DNA of 64,000 nucleotides. Origin: Salticus scenicus (Eukaryota > Arthropoda > Arachnida > Araneae > Salticidae). This document shows, in pieces, positions 1-10,946 of this stretch. Each line of letters opens with the position of its first letter. Within the stretch, counting starts at the first letter, position 1. Both the position numbers and the translations under genes were made by a program. The notes below the pieces were generated by a model that was given only the letters and a program-made list of their open reading frames with translations, searched no databases and was not told where the DNA came from. Location: positions 352,804,602-352,868,601 of the forward strand of contig OZ005652.1 of assembly GCA_963930645.1 (NCBI GenBank), written 5' to 3'.

Positions 1-465
1 TATCATGTAATGTAAAAACAAATAATTTCAGGCAGTTTAAATGTTGTATTTTGAAGTTAATATAAGATTGTTATTTAAAAAGCTTGATTTAAATTGATGT
101 TTCAAGCAATGGTACAGAAGAAAGTTGTCTGAAAAATTTGGAATGAATTTTTAAATTTAACAACACATTTAAATTTGTTATAAATGTAGGTGCAGCATTC
201 AAACGTAAGTTGAGGGTCGGTAGAACCCTCAACCCTCCATTGAGAGTCCATCCAACCCTCTATATATGGAATTATTCGTGTTTTTCTCACACAGAATTAT
301 TTGGCAAATAAATTTGCCCCAAAGCCTCATTTCAATTGTTTTTAACGTAGGTTTATGTAAAAGTACTAGTTTTCTTAACCCGTTAATCTCCAATCTGCCT
401 TTATAGTATTGAATTTTAGGGTAAGAAAAAGTCGTGTGAGTGCCACACTAGATTATTTTAATCGG
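1..465 (-). repeat. HF-A family repeat, 5' part, divergent copy
   Basis: Read on the minus strand, this begins near 462 with the HF-A start (AATCTAGTGTGGCACTCACA, then an ACTTTTTCTTACCC-like block). It continues through the family's 'AATACTATAAA', the GTGTGAG block with a CT-rich segment, and 'GCACCTACATTTATA' before running off the left edge. It is clearly diverged from the copies at 8.9, 9.9 and 18.7 kb. The 62-residue open frame inside it is not a gene. Confidence 0.7.
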
Positions 466-1225
466 TTCATTGATGTTTTCAGACATATGTCGAAATGAAT
501 ATATACAAATTCATCTACATATTCACATATATTATAACATTTTATCAGTATTCTGGTTTTCAAAAGCTTGAAAAATTATTATACTAAAGCAATAAAACGT
601 CTAGAATAATCTGATAAAATAAGACAGAAATCCTTTTTCTAAGATGATTCATATCAATAAATAGAAGTGTCTGTCTGTGTATTTTTCTTTGCACGATCTG
701 ATCAGAGTCACTGAGACTATGCATAGGCGCACCTCATTGTATTATTTCAATAATTGTTTTTGAATTTTTTGAATTATTTTTGTTCGATTTTGACTATGAT
801 TTCTGTGTTTCATTTTCTTAAATTTATTCATCTATTTCGATCGTCTGTGTTCTTAATTAATCCTATTATACGATTTATTTAATCAATTCTCGCCACCACA
901 TTGACCAATTATAAGCTACCCACCGTTTAATTCGATACATTTACCTTATTTTAATTTTCTAATAAATTTTTTTAGGGTGAGTTTGGTATTTTAGCTTTCG
1001 GTCAATTCTTTACTATTTACAATGCAACGATCTCTATATCTCAAGCTTGTGTGAAATATTACTTTTTTTTTCCATGTTAAGAAAATTCTGAAATTTCGAA
1101 ACTACCAGTGACCGAGAGGGTTCTGCACTCATAGCTGGAAGGTAGGAAGTGCCGGGTGCCATCACAGGTAGCTCTTGTTGGCATAGCCGTTCGGAATTTT
1201 CTGTCTTTTTCTCTGAAACTAGTGT
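466..1225. other. AT-rich DNA, nothing recognised
   Basis: No coding region, RNA gene or repeat was recognised. A GC-richer patch at about 1,085-1,220 flanks the hAT insertion and could be older transposon sequence. The open frame through it crosses the insertion boundary and has no recognisable domain. Confidence 0.4.
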
Positions 1226-2770
1226 ATGTAAGGCAGGGTGCGAAATTTCCGCTCGCCAGCTCGCCATTGGCTAGTGGAATTTTTACTGTGGCGAGTAAAA
1301 ATTTGGTCTAGTTATAGAGAGAATTCTTTCACGATATGGTGACAGAAAACATTCTTTTTATAGATTTAAATATGGCAAAATCTTGCCATCTTATAACTTC
1401 ATATTTAACCTCTCCATTTTCTCTTGTGGGAGTGCCGGGTCTATGTGAGCGCTGTCCGACAATCGCCCAAGTCTGAGAAAGGAAAAATACTTAGTGCATG
1501 CGTATAAAAGTTTTAATCTCTTCGGCAGTTTCGTTTCTCGCTCTGTGATTTCTCGAAGTAGAGTGAGAATAGACGAGCAGAGAGCCTCAGTATCCGACAG
1601 AAGAGAAATGCGAAAGTTTGCCTATGAAAATGATATATTTTCTCATGAAAATGAGCCCGAGATCTTTTCAAGATACTGACTATGATCATTTTGTTGAATA
1701 ATATCAAAAAAACAGTTCACATTTTCTAGTTTTTTACTGAAATGACAGGGATTTGCACTTGTAATGATTTGCAAGCAATGATTTTATCGAAAAATGTATT
1801 CCAAAATGGTTATTTCAAATGACAAAATGATCAAGTTATACACAACGTCATTCCGTCTGATTACATAATAAAAATGGACGAAAAAGGCATTTCTGATGTA
1901 AAAAGTTAAATAATAGGTAAATAAGGAAGTTTAATCTTTCCCAATAAAGCGATTTATTAGGATATTGTTTGATAAAAGTTTTTTTTTTTTTTTAATCCTT
2001 TAATGACTCTTTGCGTTTATGTTATTAGATATTTTAAAGTTGTTCAAATCTCAAATACAATATATTATAAGAATTTTTAATTATAAATGATTATGAGCAG
2101 GCCTGTCTAACCCAAAACCCTGGCCGCACTGGAAATCTATTTTACACAGGCGGGACGGATGGTGTAAGTGCATTAACCATGTACATATAGTAATTCTTAT
2201 TCCGGTGGCCTCATAAGCATTTAAAACAGAAAACATGTATATTAAATATATTTTTGTTTATAAAATAAATATAAAACAGTCAAAAACTTATGGTTATATA
2301 TATTTAGGCATATAATTTAGGCATATAAGTATAATAGTAAAAATCAATTATTGATATGATAATATATTATTAACATCAATAAGTGCGATATTTGTTTATT
2401 TAGCTAGCTTAATCGGTATTTTCATTAAAAAAGTCATAAACAATTTATTAATTTTAGATGTTTTAACCGAATGTGTCAAACTAGTAATTCCCCGAATTCT
2501 GTCGCGGGCCGCAGAACCTTACACGGCGCGGCCACTGCGGGCTGCGGGTTGGTCATCCCTGATTATAAGACATGATGATATAGGACACACTTTTAATACA
2601 TATAATTTTAGGTATATTTGTAAATGAATTTTAAGTTGTTAGGGGAAAAAAAAATCCCGAAATGCATAAAAGAGAAAAAAAAAAAAAAATGACGACCCTA
2701 TTTTTTGGCGAGTAAAACTTTTTTTTCGGCGAGTGTAATCTGAGTTGATATTTCGGGCCCTGATGTAAGG
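1226..2770. mobile_element. Non-autonomous hAT transposon with 8-bp target duplication
   Basis: The element runs 1,234-2,762. The left end is CAGGGTGCGAAAT; the right end, reversed, is CAGGGCCCGAAAT. The 8-bp sequence ATGTAAGG stands on both sides (1,226-1,233 and 2,763-2,770), a perfect hAT-type target duplication. The subterminal motif GGCGAGTAAAA occurs at both ends. No transposase was recognised inside; open frames at 1.5-1.7 kb have no similarity I know. The 1,529-bp length includes a second nested element, so the original was about 1.06 kb. The intact duplication suggests a fairly recent insertion. Confidence 0.88.
2090..2569. mobile_element. hAT MITE nested in the larger hAT element
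   Basis: The element runs 2,098-2,561 (464 bp). The left end is CAGGCCTGTCTAACCC; the right end, reversed, is CAGGGATGACCAACCC, a typical hAT terminal pattern. The flanks are ATTATGAG (2,090-2,097) and ATTATAAG (2,562-2,569), an 8-bp duplication with one mismatch. Subterminal GC-rich stretches (GCGGCC-type) contrast with the AT-rich interior. It has no coding capacity. It lies inside the 1,234-2,762 hAT, so it inserted later. Confidence 0.85.
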
Positions 2771-2889
2771 TCTAGAATACTTTAGAAAGATATCGATGGA
2801 ACCCATTCCATATATATGTCTAGGACTCTTGTGAAATCAATCGGTCTTAATGCATATACAACCACAATAACGACAACTTAAATTTCGAT

Positions 2890-3560
2890 TAACCAGCAGT
2901 GTGTAAATTAAAATATTCATAGTCAATGATGACCAAAGCATTAACATGAATGATATTTTGAATGATATTTTGTCTTATATGTTTAAGATGAAAGTATTCC
3001 TCAAAATTGTCGTTTACAAAAATTGTTGTCCTATTCTGACATGTGTTAGGTATTCGTAAAATTTGAATAACTTACGAAGTCTTCAAAGTAGAAATTTCAC
3101 TGTTAATGATGCTATTTTATATTTAAAATCAGTATGTTCAAAGCACTAACATAAATAATATTTCAAAAGTTGTTTGACAATTTTAAGAAGAAAATCTCTC
3201 TCAAAATTTGCGTTTATGAAAATTTTGGCCTTATTCTGCCACTTTACGAAATTTGTAAATTTCGAATAATTTAGAAAGTTTCCAAAGTAGAATACTTATA
3301 ATTAATAATGATTATGTAAGCATCATACCTGATATTTTAAAGGTATTCTGACATCTTTAGGGTAGAAATATCTCATTTAATGTACGTTTCAGGAAAATTT
3401 TGCCATATACTCTCATGTTAAAAAAAGTCACAATATTAGAATAATTTACGAAGTTTTCAAAATGGAATGTTACAAATTAATAGGATTCTTTTCAATATCA
3501 TAAGTGATATTTAAATTTTTGTTTAATAATTCTGCATTTATTTGTTCTTGAGATATCGTT
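2890..3560 (+). repeat. HF-E type ~190-bp tandem monomers
   Basis: About three and a half diverged monomers of roughly 190 bp. Each carries 'AATAACTTACGAAG', 'CAAAGTAGAA', a short ATGAT block, and 'AAATATCTC...GTTTA...AAAATTTTGCC'. The same monomer occurs on the opposite strand at 32,335-32,640, next to the hairpin end of family HF-E. No coding sequence. Confidence 0.65.
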
Positions 3561-3764
3561 TAACTCTGATTTACACACAAACTTGCTAAAATAAAAACGC
3601 ACGTATAAATTGAATAACTTACTGGCAGAAACAACATCACAGTTGTGATTTTTTATATTGCTCAGATTTGAAAATAATTTGGTTTATTATTTAGTATGTC
3701 TATAAAGTATAATATTGATATTAAGATCAAATTTACATAATTTTCACCCAATCAAGTTATTAAT
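3561..3764. other. AT-rich spacer
   Basis: Nothing recognised between the tandem monomers and the next repeat copy. Confidence 0.3.
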
Positions 3765-5035
3765 TTATTTTACCAGTGCATGGTAGATTGTTAGTATTGT
3801 TTTGGAGTCAAACTTTCGAAATTCAAAACTTGATATATTTTCACGTTTTAAGGTTCCCGAAATCCCAAAATCAGGATTTTATCTGCTGTGCAGAGTGTTT
3901 GTTTGGCTGTCTGTATGTCTTTTGTCCCCGTTACTCAAGAACAATTATTTGCTGAAAGTTCAAACTATTGGTTCTGAATCTGAGTAATATGTGGAATCTA
4001 CCTGATGGTTTTATCAAAAATCAAATAAATAGTTTCTTTACCAGTGACTTTCAAGACATTTTAAATACATCTACTGGGAAAATTTCTGATAGGTACATCT
4101 TTTGACTGCACTAAACAAGAAAAGAAAGTATATATTTTTATTTTAATTTCATATGCGCAAAAGTAGGTTTCGGATATTTGTAGGTTTCTCAAAAGTAGGT
4201 TTCTGATAGGTTCTGATACCTGTATAGAATAAAGGTATCAGATTCCTTATTTAATTCTTTATAATTATGCACAAAAGAAATACTATACATTAAGATTAAA
4301 TAATAATAATAATAAAAAATGGCAATGTATTTCAATTTACGTTATGTTTTTATAATAATGTTACTAAATATAAGTACATTGTGTGATGTATGTTTAATTT
4401 ATCGATAATATATAAGGCTACACAAAATTACGCAAAAACGATTGTTTTTAGTGAAAATTATTAATTGTCGTGCTTTACTAAATTTTTCCATGCCCAGAAA
4501 AAAATGCTTATAAATAAAAATTATTTTCTCAAACCCTTATGATTAACAAAATAGCATTTGCAGTCCGTTTTCTGATTTTCTAAGTACAAGAAACGTAAGT
4601 TTTACCATTTAATAAGCGTATACATTTTTTTTTTTTTATCAACATAACTTAAACAATAATGATTACAATAATAATAAGTCGGATTTAAAATTTGATGTTT
4701 TGAAGATTAAATAAGATATCACTTGAACATTTTGTCCAAGATTGCTAAGTCTCACAGAGCTGTGTGTGTATGAAAAATGCTGAAAAGTTGGGAATAAATT
4801 TTCAAATTTAGTAACAACCATAATTTTTTCATAAATGTAGGTACTGTGTTTAAACAAGGAGTTTAGGGGGAAGCAGGGGCTGTCATACAAAAATATATGT
4901 GAAAAAAAGTTGTTTTTAATAATGTTTTAAGCTGTTTTTAAAGTATATTCGCATACAATTTCCTCAGTATTGCATTTTAACACTAATTTGTTATTATATT
5001 ATTCAGAAACAGTGTTAGAGAAAATTGTGCGAGAG
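3765..5035 (-). repeat. HF-A-like element, divergent, whole length
   Basis: On the minus strand the 5' end near 5,030 reads CTCTCGCACAATTTTCTCTA, a degenerate form of the HF-A start. The 3' part has the CAGACAGC microsatellite (about 3,900-3,930), a GGGAACCTTAAAACGTG block matching the family's ACCTCAAAACGTG motif, then GAAAGTTTGACTCCAAAACAATAC. It ends in a weak hairpin, CTACCA/TGGTA (3,766-3,790). The middle (4.0-4.6 kb) has local GTAGGTTTCTGATA repeats. Identification rests on the ends and shared 3' module; the interior is too diverged to align by eye. Confidence 0.6.
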
Positions 5036-5955
5036 AAAAATCATACTGTTACGAAAAGCTTGTCGACTTTCTTCTTTAAAAAAGTAGTTTGTAAAGAAAC
5101 AAGCAGGTAGTAGTCGATCCTCGTTATTCAACGTAATTTCTCGAAATAGTACAACAAGACTATCATTATAACGAATGTTCTTGAAACAATTCAATAGTAC
5201 TGTTAATTTGTCGAATTATCTGATAGCAGTTCAATGAAGTTCCCACTCGTACCACAAAAGGACGACATTCATACTTATATTCGACAGATGCTTGTTCCAT
5301 AGGAGGAAAGTAAATTACTTCAAATATTCCACTGAGTTGGAATTTCGCTAGATCACGGATAAAGTTCAGTCGCTTCGAGCAGAGTCATCAAAATGCAATC
5401 GCTCAGAATAGCTCACTGAAGAATTTTGAATCTCACACTCTCTTAGAAGTCACCTACCCTAAGCTATTTTTTTTTTTTTTTTACAAATTCATTCACCAAG
5501 TCGCCAAGTTTGTAGCCAAAGCTCATATCACCGAAGGTGATAAAACTGCCACTTTGTTTCACTTTGAAATTAAAACTACTTTCATTGCAACAGGAAAAAC
5601 CATGCAAGAGGAAAAGACTTACTCCGTTGTAAAATTCCTCCCTCCTCGAAGACTACATGTACCGCACAGTTTCTCTATATCTTTTCATGATTTGATACAC
5701 GGTATACATATTGATGTGTATCATTTCCAGCTTATTTCATGGCGACTTCTGTAATATCACAATGATTTAGTTATGACGTAAGGATTTTGTTGCAGATTTG
5801 GACACTGTTTTTTTCGGCGCTTTGGACTGTAAAACCAAACACATTCACTATCGTACAGACGACATCCTGAATTGCCTTTACCTTGTAGCGTGTCTTCGTA
5901 CGAGTGCTGACCAGGTTAAAACTTTCTTTCGGGAACATATGTATGCTTCCCAAAC
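5036..5955. other. Unassigned intergenic DNA
   Basis: Contains a T-run near 5,467 and a segment at 5,106-5,230 with CAGTAGTCGATCCTCGTTA-like sequence that faintly recalls a pogo-type end; no matching partner end was found. Open frames here have no recognisable domain. Confidence 0.3.
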
Positions 5956-7085
5956 GTTCTTCTAAATTTTGTTGGTAGTTATCATTCGAGGAAGATGATT
6001 AATGAAAGCATTCCAGAGCAGTATGTTGTATGAGAAGTATTTCCATAAACCATATTTTAATACCTTTACTTTACAAGAATCTAAATAAAATGGAAATATG
6101 TTATTCAAGTTCACTATAAGATGTTCTGTATAGAAATTGAAGCAAATACCCCCAATGGTTTGTCTACAGGTGCATCCGAAATTATTCCAAAGCATTCTGT
6201 TCTGTGATGGATATTTCTATATATCATATCTTGATACCTTTACTTTACTTTACACAAATCTTAATGAAATTTAAATATGCTATTTAAGTTTACCATTGGA
6301 TGTTTTCTGTGCAAAATAGAGTAAATACTACTTCAGGTTCGCGTACAGGGACACCCGAAAGTATTCCAAAGCACTGCGTTCTATGAAATTTATTTCTATA
6401 AACATAATTTTCATAACTTTACTTTGCACAAATATTAATGAAATTGAAACATGTTATTCATATACGCAAAAGAGTGCTTTCTACATATTACAATATGATT
6501 AGCCTTAGATTTACAGGGCCATACACTAATATTCTGTTACATTACGGGATATAATTGGAAGTTTGCTACAATTGCATTTTAATTTACGTTAAGCTTTTTT
6601 AACACATTCTACGAATTTTTAAGTGCGAATATGATTTCAGTTTGTGTATCCGTCTGTCCGACTGTCCGACTGTCCACCTTTCTACCTGTCATTCTGCCTG
6701 CCAGCAGCGCCCGTAAATATTTTCAGATTAAAAAAAAAAAAAAAAAAATGTATATATATATACATGTCATGCAAGTTCACCCTGGAATGCTTCCTTTTTG
6801 AAATGGCATTAATAGGATCTGTACAACTGGTTTATGTACAAGGATACTCAAAAATTGCTAATGCATTGCGTTTTATGACAGACATTTTTATAAATCATAT
6901 TAATATATATATATATATTATAAATCATAAAGAAATTGACATTTATTGTTAATGTGCTAAAGTAATGCTTTGTGTACAATATGATATACTTAACCTTCAG
7001 ATTTAGAGGGCTACACTGACTTTATCAAATACATGAAGGGCTGTATTTTCTTTTTCATTAAGATTTTGTAACACTTTCCAGCAAT
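5956..7085 (-). repeat. HF-B family repeats, two adjacent copies
   Basis: On the minus strand this carries the ~175-bp HF-B monomer: 'GTACAGGGACACCCGAAAGTATTCCAAAGCA' is the reverse of the monomer core at 40-44 kb. The copy nearest 6.55 kb has the 'GGCCCTGTAAATCTAAGGCTAATC' head and a GTCTGTCCGAC microsatellite at 6,645-6,690 from its neighbour. A second piece (6,775-7,085) starts on the minus strand with GCTGGAAAGTGTTACAAAA, the HF-B start. An A-run at 6,730 and a (TA)n at 6,905 separate parts. Confidence 0.7.
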
Positions 7086-7400
7086 GTATAAGACTGATCA
7101 GGAATTCAATTTGTCTATGTGTATCTATTTCATTCCTCCTGTCTATCCGTTGTGTGATATCGTAGGCAAAAGGTACAAAAAGTACGTAGGGTTGGAAAGT
7201 GTTAATAATCAATGCGTACGGCGAGATATTTCTTTCTTATTTTGTATGGGAATACCTTCAACTATCTTCTGAAATAGTCCATTTTCACAAAAATTAATGG
7301 GTTACCTTTAGAAGTCTCAGGTAACATTTTAAGAAATGAAATAATTTAAAATAAAAGACCTAAATCACACTCACAAACTTTTATCATTTTAAAATTTAAT
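7086..7400. other. Unassigned AT-rich DNA
   Basis: No gene or repeat recognised. Confidence 0.3.
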
Positions 7401-7784
7401 TCCTCCTTAGTATTACGTAGGCCATCCTCTCTTGGGCCCAGGTCTCAAGTGCGACAATTCATCTTAATCCGAACACTACCACCAACAAAACCACTTTCCC
7501 GTAGTATTTAAACGTAAATTAAATAAGGCATAATACATAAATAAAATGAAATTGCATCTATATAATTACATTTACAAATCAAACACAAAGAATCCTCCTT
7601 AGTATGACGTAGGCCATCCTCTCTTGGGCCCAGGTCTCAAGTGCGACAATTCATCTTAATCCGAACACTACCACCAACAAAACCACTTTTCCGTAGTATT
7701 TAAACGTAAATTGAATAAGGCATAATACATAAATAAAATGAAATTGTATCTATATAATTACATTTACAAATCAAACACAAAGAA
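7401..7784. repeat. 192-bp direct tandem duplication
   Basis: Two nearly identical units, 7,401-7,592 and 7,593-7,784, each beginning TCCTCCTTAGTAT and including CTTGGGCCCAGGTCTCAAG. Visible differences are few (for example TATTACG versus TATGACG, and CTTTCCCG versus CTTTTCCG). The GC-richer core in an AT-rich setting suggests transposon-derived sequence duplicated recently. No open frame of note. Confidence 0.9.
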
Positions 7785-8304
7785 ATTTATTTAATTACAA
7801 ATATGACACGATGATTTAATTAATTATTTTTAAAATAAATTTTAATTGAATCAAAACTTGAACTTTAGAAATCCGATACATTAATTTTATGCTTATCGGA
7901 TGCATTTAGTAATTTTAATTACAGTTTCATTATCAAAAAATTCAAGAGAAATATTGCTAATTTCTTTGATCATTAGCAGCTCACCCAATAAATACATCTC
8001 GAAGTTGTTAAATTAAAAATATGGATTAAGTACTTTCACAAGGTCTTTTCTCAGAAAACACATTAAGTGGTATGGTTGTTAATTTAATAAACAATAAAAA
8101 ATTTCTTTAACGGAAATTAAGTGATAATTGCCTTTAAGTAATTTATTGGTTAAAAGAAATTATATATATAACTTACGATTCGTTAAACAGAAAAATACTT
8201 AGAGTAAAAATCGTAATAGATATTCTTAAATACTGGTTTTAGTAGGAATAGTAAATTACAAATGATTTTCGTTTAAAGTAAGGACACCAGTATTCACCAC
8301 AACT
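7785..8304. other. AT-rich DNA, nothing recognised
   Basis: Low-complexity AT-rich sequence without recognisable features. Confidence 0.3.
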
Positions 8305-8508
8305 AAAATATGCAAAAGTGTTCGCCACCCTCACAAAAGGTATGTAAAAATATCCATTGATTAACATCTATGGTTTTGAATTCTATTAATCTAGATTCTC
8401 CGGTTCTATGAAATCTAGTTCAAGCGGATTCAAATTCATGGATGTTAATTAACGGCTATTTTAACATGTCTTTTGTGAAGGTGGAGAACACAAATGCAAA
8501 TTTTAAGA
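8305..8508. mobile_element. Foldback MITE with ~80-bp inverted arms
   Basis: The left arm reads AAAATATGCAAAAGTGTTCG, then CCACCCTCACAAAAGGTATG. The right arm, reversed, reads AAAATTTGCATTTGTGTTCT, then CCACCTTCACAAAAGACATG. Similarity continues through ATTAACATC to AATCTAGATT in the centre, so almost the whole 204 bp folds back on itself. No coding capacity. The superfamily is unknown because no clear target duplication was seen. Confidence 0.75.
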
Positions 8509-8874
8509 ATAGCAAATGCTGATAAATCTTTTAAAACAAATATGCACCTTATATCAATTCATTAGTAATTCAAAAACTTATCTAAAAACAACAATAGTAG
8601 CGAAAGTCTCTTATATTTTGAAGACCACTTTTTTATTGAGTGTTTTTACCTCCATTATCCGACGAACGCAGACAATGGAAGAATTGATTTTGGCAAAATT
8701 GCGATATACCGTTTTTACCTGACTTGCAGATTTTAAGTTTTCCTGAGTAAAAAGAAAAAAAAAAAGTTTGTGTTTATTAATGTGTTTATTATTCTTTTTC
8801 TAAGACCAGTGAAGAGAAAACAACAAAACGTCAAAATTGAGAAGCCGGATAAGCAGACAATTTTGACATTAGAA
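8509..8874. other. AT-rich spacer
   Basis: Nothing recognised; the 68-residue open frame at 8,516-8,722 has no known domain. Confidence 0.3.
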
Positions 8875-9899
8875 ATAATCTGGTGTGTCACTCACACGAC
8901 TTTCTCTTACCCTGAAATTTAATACTATAAATACAGGTTGCAAATTAAGAGGTAAGATAACGAGAACTGTCATGTAAACCTATGCTAAACAATTCAAATT
9001 AGGCTTCAGAAGAGTTTTATGTGATAATTAGTTCTGTGTGATGGGGGCTACCGCCCCTCTCAATCCCCGTTTCATTAATGCACCTACATTTATATAGAAT
9101 TTAATTCGGTTATTAAAAATAATTCTGTTTTTTTAAAATAATTTATTAAAATTATTATTTAAAAAAATTATTTTTTATGATAATGCAGACGATTTCCATA
9201 TTAGAGAGGTAGTGTAACACTAAATATCCAAAAAAAAAGTCCATTTTACTCTCAATATTTAAAAAAAAAAAAAAAAAAAAAAGATTTTTTTTCTAAGTTT
9301 TTTTTTTTTTTCGTTCAAATAAAAAAAAAAATCTATAACTTTGTTTTAAATTATCACAGATTTTTGTTCAACCATTCGTTTTAAAGGTATTCGCAAGCTC
9401 TTTTGAATGATACCCATCATGGAAATTTACTCCCCTGGAAGGGGACTTCCCCCCCCTAGGGTGGGGGAGGCGATGCTCCTACATACACAATTTTCTTTTC
9501 CCTGTTGACTATCTCTATTACAAAAAATATATATTCGTTTCATTTGGTTTAGTTCAGTCTATAGACGTTAAACTCTACTTACCTGCAATTTCCCCCATAG
9601 ACGTAATGCATTAGAATTCTCTTGATTGTCCCTGTACACGAACCATTTGCTTGATCTTAACGAAAAGCTTACTGTAGCATCGCTATATGATACACATTTA
9701 GAATACCAAGTTTGAACTTTCTGCCATAATTTGTTTTTGAGATATGCTGATAACAGACAGACACACACACAGACCATTTGCTAAAAACATGATTTTCGTA
9801 TTCAGGGGACCTCAAAACGTGTAAATAAAACAAAATCTCGCATTTGAAAAATTTGACCCAAAAACAATACTTTCTCTACCTCATGGGTAAGTGAAAGTA
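8875..9899 (+). repeat. HF-A element, complete copy 1
   Basis: The 5' end is AATAATCTGGTGTGTCACTC followed by ACACGACTTTCTCTTACCC. Then come a C-rich/G-rich palindromic block (GGGGGCTACCGCCCC), an A-run, a second one near 9,430-9,470, a segment containing 'CCCTGTACACGAACC', and a CAGACACACACAC microsatellite. The 3' module is GGGGACCTCAAAACGTGT, ATTTGACCCAAAAACAATAC, and a terminal hairpin ACTTTCTCTACC / GGGTAAGTGAAAGT. No transposase. Open frames reading CVCVCL are microsatellite translations. Confidence 0.85.
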
Positions 9900-10946
9900 A
9901 ATAATCTGGTGTGTCACTCACACGACTTTCTCTTACCCTGAAATTTAATACTATAAATACAGGTTGTAGATTAAGAGGTAAGATAACGATGTTATGTAAA
10001 CCTATGTTAAGCAATTCAAATTAGGCTTCGGAAGAGTCTTATACGATAATTAATTCTGTGTGAGGGGGGCTACCGCCCCCCTCAACCCCCCGTTTCATTA
10101 ATGCACTTAGATTTATAGAAAAATTAATTCGGTTATTAAAAAATAATTTATTAAAATTATTATTTAAAAAAATTATGTTTTATGATAATGCAGACGATTT
10201 CCATATTAAAGAAGTAGCATAACACTAAATATCCGAAAAAAGTCCATTTTAATCTCAATATTAAAAGAAAAAAAAAAAAAAAAAAAAAAACGATTTTTTT
10301 TCTAAGTTTTTTTTCTTTAAAAGTAAAAAAAATCGATAACTTTGTTTTAAATTACCGCAGATCTTTGGTTCAACCATTCGTTTTAAAGGTATTGGCGGGC
10401 TGTTTTGAAAGATACCCATCATGAAAATTTACTCCCCTCGAGGGGGAACTTCCCCCCCAGGGGGGGAGGCGAGGCTCCTACATATACAATTTTTTTTCCC
10501 AGTTGACTATGTGTATTACAATATATATATATATTCGTTTCATTTGGTTTAGTGCGGTCTATAGACGTTAAACTCTACTTACCTGTAATTTCCCCCATAC
10601 ACGTGATGTAGAATTCTCTTGATTGTCCCTGTACAGGAACCATTTGCTTGATCTGAACGAAAAGCTTACTGTAGCATCCCAGTATGATACACATTTAGAA
10701 TACCAAGTTTGAACTTTCTGCCATAATTTGTTTTTGAGATATGCTGATAACAGACAGACACACAGACAGACACACGCACAGACACACAGACACACACACA
10801 GACACACAGACTCACAGACCATTTGACCTCACAGCATGATTTTCGTATTCAAGGGACCTCAAAACGTGTAAATATAACAAAATCTCGCGTTCGAAAATTT
10901 GACCCAAAAAACAATACTTCCTCCACCTTATGGGTAAGAGAAAGCA
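9899..10946 (+). repeat. HF-A element, complete copy 2, head to tail with copy 1
   Basis: Starts directly after the hairpin of copy 1 with no spacer (…GAAAGTAAATAATCTGG…). It has the same parts in the same order, a longer CAGACACAC tract (10,750-10,820), and a 3' hairpin ACTTCCTCCACC / GGGTAAGAGAAAGC. Small substitutions and different A-run lengths show the two copies are not a very recent duplication. Confidence 0.85.

Noticed and set aside
5106..5230. Pogo/Tigger-like end near CAGTAGTCGATCCTCGTTA
   Set aside because: Partner end and TA flank not found; similarity too short.
10568..10822. Cysteine/valine-rich open frames (CVCVCLCV)
   Set aside because: Pure translation of the CAGACACACA microsatellite of HF-A; the same holds at 9,568 and 19,576.
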